From DASUGM01 sp036274055 (GTDB taxonomy: Bacteria > Acidobacteriota > Vicinamibacteria > Vicinamibacterales > SCN-69-37): 7,373 nucleotides of DNA. Below are positions 4,999 through 7,373 of the stretch, one piece after another. Position 1 is the first letter of the stretch. Each line of letters begins with the position of its first letter. Under the pieces are notes generated by a model. It searched no databases, was not told where the DNA came from, and saw only the letters and a program-made list of their open reading frames with translations. Both the position numbers and the translations under genes were made by a program. The DNA lies in NCBI GenBank assembly GCA_036274055.1, contig DASUGM010000072.1, positions 1 to 7,373 on the forward strand, given 5' to 3'.

Positions 4999-5265
4999 AT
5001 GGCAGACATGAACAATCGCTGGCGACGCATTTCCGACAAGGCGTTTGAGCTCTACCAGTCACGCGGCGGCACCGACGGGCGCCACGTCCAGGACTGGCTC
5101 GAGGCCGAGCGCCTCATCGATGAAGAAGATGACCGCGACGGGAGCGCGGCGCGAAATACACCCGAAGAGCGCGCGGCGGCGGACGGGACGACGCCTGAAC
5201 AGCGAGACGCCGCGAGTCAGGTGCCGCGTGGCAGCCGCCGGCGGACGAAGTCGGCAACTCTGTGA
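4999..5265 (+). CDS. DUF2934-like small protein (88 aa)
   Basis: Residues 6-43 (starting NRWRRISDKAFELYQSRGG, with a later DWLEAERLIDEE) match the pattern of DUF2934: a helix with an aromatic/Tyr position, a Gly-rich turn, then a Trp-Leu-x-Ala-Glu helix. The biochemical role of DUF2934 is not established. The remaining half is a charged, low-complexity tail rich in Ala, Asp, Glu, Arg and Pro, and is probably disordered. The start at 4999 is chosen because AAAGGGA lies about five bases upstream and the family homology begins right after it. A GTG at 4960 would add 13 residues that look non-conserved. It is divergent from udgX, and the CheB/CheR gene follows 73 bases downstream on the same strand. 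Confidence 0.78.
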   Translation: MADMNNRWRRISDKAFELYQSRGGTDGRHVQDWLEAERLIDEEDDRDGSAARNTPEERAAADGTTPEQRDAASQVPRGSRRRTKSATL

Positions 5266-5327
5266 CGCCGCGGCGCGGGCAGGCGCGGCACCACTCGATG
5301 TAATCTCTACGCTCCGCGCAAGCGGAC

Positions 5328-5333
5328 GAGGGA
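5328..5333 (+). promoter_or_regulatory. Shine-Dalgarno for the CheB-CheR gene
   Basis: GAGGGA lies five bases before the ATG at 5339. It supports this start even though the first fifty residues are not part of the recognisable CheB domain. Confidence 0.55.
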
Positions 5334-5338
5334 CTCGA

Positions 5339-7373
5339 ATGGCTCGTCAACCACGCCGAAGCATCGCGCCGCGACGCAGTCGCCGCCGCCGCGATGCGGA
5401 ACTGCCCAGGCCTTCGGTACCCGAACCCGCGGCCTCGATCGTCGGGTCGCCGGCGCCCGCTGGCGGCGACGAGCACGGGGCCGCGCCGAGCGACGGCGTG
5501 GTCGCCATCGGCGCCTCGGCCGGGGGGCTCGAGGCCTTCATGCAGTTGCTTGGCGCGCTGCCGGCGGACTTGCCGCTGTCCTTCGTCTTCATTCAACACC
5601 TGTCGCCGCAGCACGAGAGCGGGCTGGCCGGCGTGTTGGCGAATCGCACGTCGATGCCGGTGCTGCAGGCGGCCGACGGGATGCCGATCGAACCGCGGCA
5701 CATCTACGTCATCCCGCCGAACGCGCAAATGGCTGTGCGGGACGGCCGGCTGACGCTGCAACCGCGGCCGTTCGATCGTACGCAGTTCACGCCGATCGAC
5801 ACGTTCTTTCAATCGCTGGCGCGATGGGCGCATGGACGCGCGATCGGCGTCGTGCTTTCCGGCACCGCGTCCGACGGCGCGGCCGGCATTCGCGAAATCA
5901 AGTCCGCCGGCGGCATCACCATCGCGCAACGGCCTGAAAGCGCGCGCTACGATGGCATGCCGCGCGCCGCGATCAGCACCGGGATGGTCGACCTCGTGCT
6001 CTCGCCCGAGGAAATTGCCGAGCATCTCGGCACCCTCGACGGGCACCCGTACCTGCGGCGATCGGATCGCGACGACGAGACGATTGCCAGCGATGAGCAG
6101 CTGTCCGAGGTGTTCGGGCTGCTTCGGCGCGTCAGCGGCGTCGACTTCAAGCATTACAAGGCGCCGACGGTGCGGCGGCGGCTGTTGAGACGGATGGCGC
6201 TGCACCGGATGAGCGGCATCGGCGACTACGTCGCGCTGCTGCGCCGCGATGCGGCCGAAATATCGCTCCTCTACCAGGATTTGCTGATTCACGTCACCCG
6301 GTTCTTCCGCGATCCGGATTCATTCTCGGTGCTGAGCGGGCAGGTCTTCCCCGAGATCGCGCGCGAAGCGCCCGACGATCGGCCGATTCGCATCTGGGTG
6401 CCGGGGTGCGCCACCGGCGAGGAGGCCTACTCGATCGCGATCGTGTTGATGGAGTTTCTCGGCAGTCAACCCGACAGCCGCCGGATCCAGATTTTCGCGA
6501 CCGACGTCAGCGAGACCGCCATCGATTCGGCTCGAACGGGCGCGTATCCCCTCAGCATCAGCGCCGACGTCTCGGCCGAACGGCTGAAGCGGTTTTTTAT
6601 CAAGGTGGATGGCAACTACCGCGTCAACAAGTCGGTGCGCGACGTCTGCCTGTTCGCCCGCCACGATTTGACTCGCGATCCGCCGTTCTCCCGGCTCGAC
6701 CTGATCGTCTGCCGCAACGTCCTGATCTACCTCGATACCGCGCTCCAGAAGCGGCTCGTCCCGGTGTTTCATTACGCGCTCCGGCCGAACGGCTATCTGA
6801 TGCTCGGTCCCGCCGAGACCACCGGCTATCAGCCGTACTTCACGATCGCCGACAAGCGATGGCGCCTGTTCCGGAAGACGGCGGTGGACGCACCGCTGCC
6901 AAGCGGCTTCTCGACCGAACGATGGACCAGCGTTCCGCTGACGTCGATGCCGCCGCCGGCGCCACGCGGCGAAGGCCGCACGGTGCAGGAGGAAGCGAAT
7001 CGCCTGCTGCTGCAGAAGTTCAGCCCGGCCGGGGTGATCGTCGACAGCGGCAATCAAATCGTCCAGTTCCGCGGCCAGACCGGTCCCTACCTCGAGCCCG
7101 CCTCCGGCGATCCCAATTTGAACGTGCTGAAGATGGCGCGCGAGGGACTGCTGTTTTCGCTGCGCACCGCGCTGCAGTCGGCGCGACGAAGACACAAACC
7201 CGTGAAGAAGGACAACGTCCTGGTCCGTCGCGACGGCGAGTGGCAGCCGGTGACGATCGAGATCGTGCCGCTCGGCGGCGGGGCCGACGGCCACGCGTTG
7301 GTGTTGTTCCATGAGCGCGACCGCTCATCGTCGCCGGTTCCGCCGGCGAGCCCGCGGCGGCGGGGCGGGCCAA
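5339..7373 (+). CDS. CheB-CheR-PAS fusion signalling protein (5' part)
   Basis: The frame is open for 678 codons and runs off the window end, so the gene is partial. Residues 1-50 are an Arg/Pro/Ala-rich leader with no receiver domain. Residues about 52-235 are a CheB methylesterase domain with the catalytic triad Ser60 (GASAGG), His87 (FIQHL) and Asp179 (SGTASDGAAG). Residues about 250-515 are a CheR methyltransferase: the N-terminal helical part includes YKAPTVRRRLLRRM, the SAM-binding loop is VPGCATGEEAYSIA (354-367), and CRNVLIYL is at 458-465. Residues about 550-660 look like a PAS-like domain (GVIVDSGNQIVQFRG onward). In this widespread architecture further PAS, histidine-kinase or other output domains usually follow. 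CheR adds and CheB removes methyl groups on receptor glutamates. Without a CheY-like receiver, CheB activity here is probably not controlled by phosphorylation in the usual way. No chemoreceptor, CheA or CheW gene is in view. Confidence 0.93.
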   Translation, partial: MARQPRRSIAPRRSRRRRDAELPRPSVPEPAASIVGSPAPAGGDEHGAAPSDGVVAIGASAGGLEAFMQLLGALPADLPLSFVFIQHLSPQHESGLAGVLANRTSMPVLQAADGMPIEPRHIYVIPPNAQMAVRDGRLTLQPRPFDRTQFTPIDTFFQSLARWAHGRAIGVVLSGTASDGAAGIREIKSAGGITIAQRPESARYDGMPRAAISTGMVDLVLSPEEIAEHLGTLDGHPYLRRSDRDDETIASDEQLSEVFGLLRRVSGVDFKHYKAPTVRRRLLRRMALHRMSGIGDYVALLRRDAAEISLLYQDLLIHVTRFFRDPDSFSVLSGQVFPEIAREAPDDRPIRIWVPGCATGEEAYSIAIVLMEFLGSQPDSRRIQIFATDVSETAIDSARTGAYPLSISADVSAERLKRFFIKVDGNYRVNKSVRDVCLFARHDLTRDPPFSRLDLIVCRNVLIYLDTALQKRLVPVFHYALRPNGYLMLGPAETTGYQPYFTIADKRWRLFRKTAVDAPLPSGFSTERWTSVPLTSMPPPAPRGEGRTVQEEANRLLLQKFSPAGVIVDSGNQIVQFRGQTGPYLEPASGDPNLNVLKMAREGLLFSLRTALQSARRRHKPVKKDNVLVRRDGEWQPVTIEIVPLGGGADGHALVLFHERDRSSSPVPPASPRRRGGP

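Noticed and set aside
5267..5289. GCCGCG/CGCGGC hairpin after the DUF2934-like gene as a terminator
   Set aside because: It has only six base pairs with an 11-base loop and no T-run, in very GC-rich sequence. Such matches are expected by chance.
5114..6292. Minus-strand open frame of 392 codons under the CheB/CheR gene
   Set aside because: It lies opposite verified CheB and CheR domains and the DUF2934-like gene. Its His/Arg/Gln/Pro-rich composition is that of a shadow frame.
6320..7312. Minus-strand 330-codon and plus-strand 302-codon open frames in the CheR/PAS region
   Set aside because: Both overlap the CheR and PAS-like coding frame, which has clear motifs. Neither shows a domain or a plausible start context.

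Overview
This is a 7.4 kb window of GC-rich bacterial DNA (roughly two thirds G+C by eye, coding third positions strongly G/C) with densely packed genes on both strands. The gene mix is a UdgX-type uracil-DNA glycosylase, a DUF2934-like small protein, a DUF2892-SRPBCC fusion next to a zinc alcohol dehydrogenase, and a CheB-CheR-PAS fusion. This mix recalls soil bacteria such as Acidobacteriota (Vicinamibacteria-like) or some Proteobacteria. The assignment is inference only: there is no rRNA or marker gene here.

Layout: bases 1-120 hold a purine/pyrimidine-asymmetric inverted repeat with a short tandem repeat, plus a small hairpin. A small unknown gene (130-366, minus) is divergent from an exported methionine sulfoxide reductase A (488-1189, plus). 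Two small plus-strand genes follow: an unknown 76-aa protein (1337-1567) and a 64-aa basic protein (1605-1799) whose start codon lies in a perfect hairpin arm. Bases 1811-1999 are a clearly lower-GC segment bounded by 19-bp perfect inverted repeats. A minus-strand two-gene operon covers 3899-2005: a membrane-anchored SRPBCC protein, then a medium-chain zinc alcohol dehydrogenase, joined by an ATGA stop/start overlap. Divergent from it is a 76-aa plus-strand gene (4032-4262) with a recognisable sigma-70-like promoter and a strong Shine-Dalgarno. Its 3' end overlaps the convergent udgX gene (4244-4870, minus) by 19 bp. A DUF2934-like gene (4999-5265, plus) and the 5' part of a large CheB-CheR-PAS signalling protein (5339 to beyond the window end) complete the region.

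The genes do not form one pathway. The loose common thread is stress handling: repair of oxidised methionine, repair or trapping of uracil in DNA, and oxidation of an alcohol or aldehyde. The last gene belongs to sensory signalling. I see no CRISPR array, transposase, phage gene, tRNA or rRNA, and no convincing new multi-gene system. The points most worth a second look are the low-GC inverted-repeat segment at 1811-1999, the single-cysteine exported MsrA, the start-codon hairpin at 1578-1609 and the UdgX protein.
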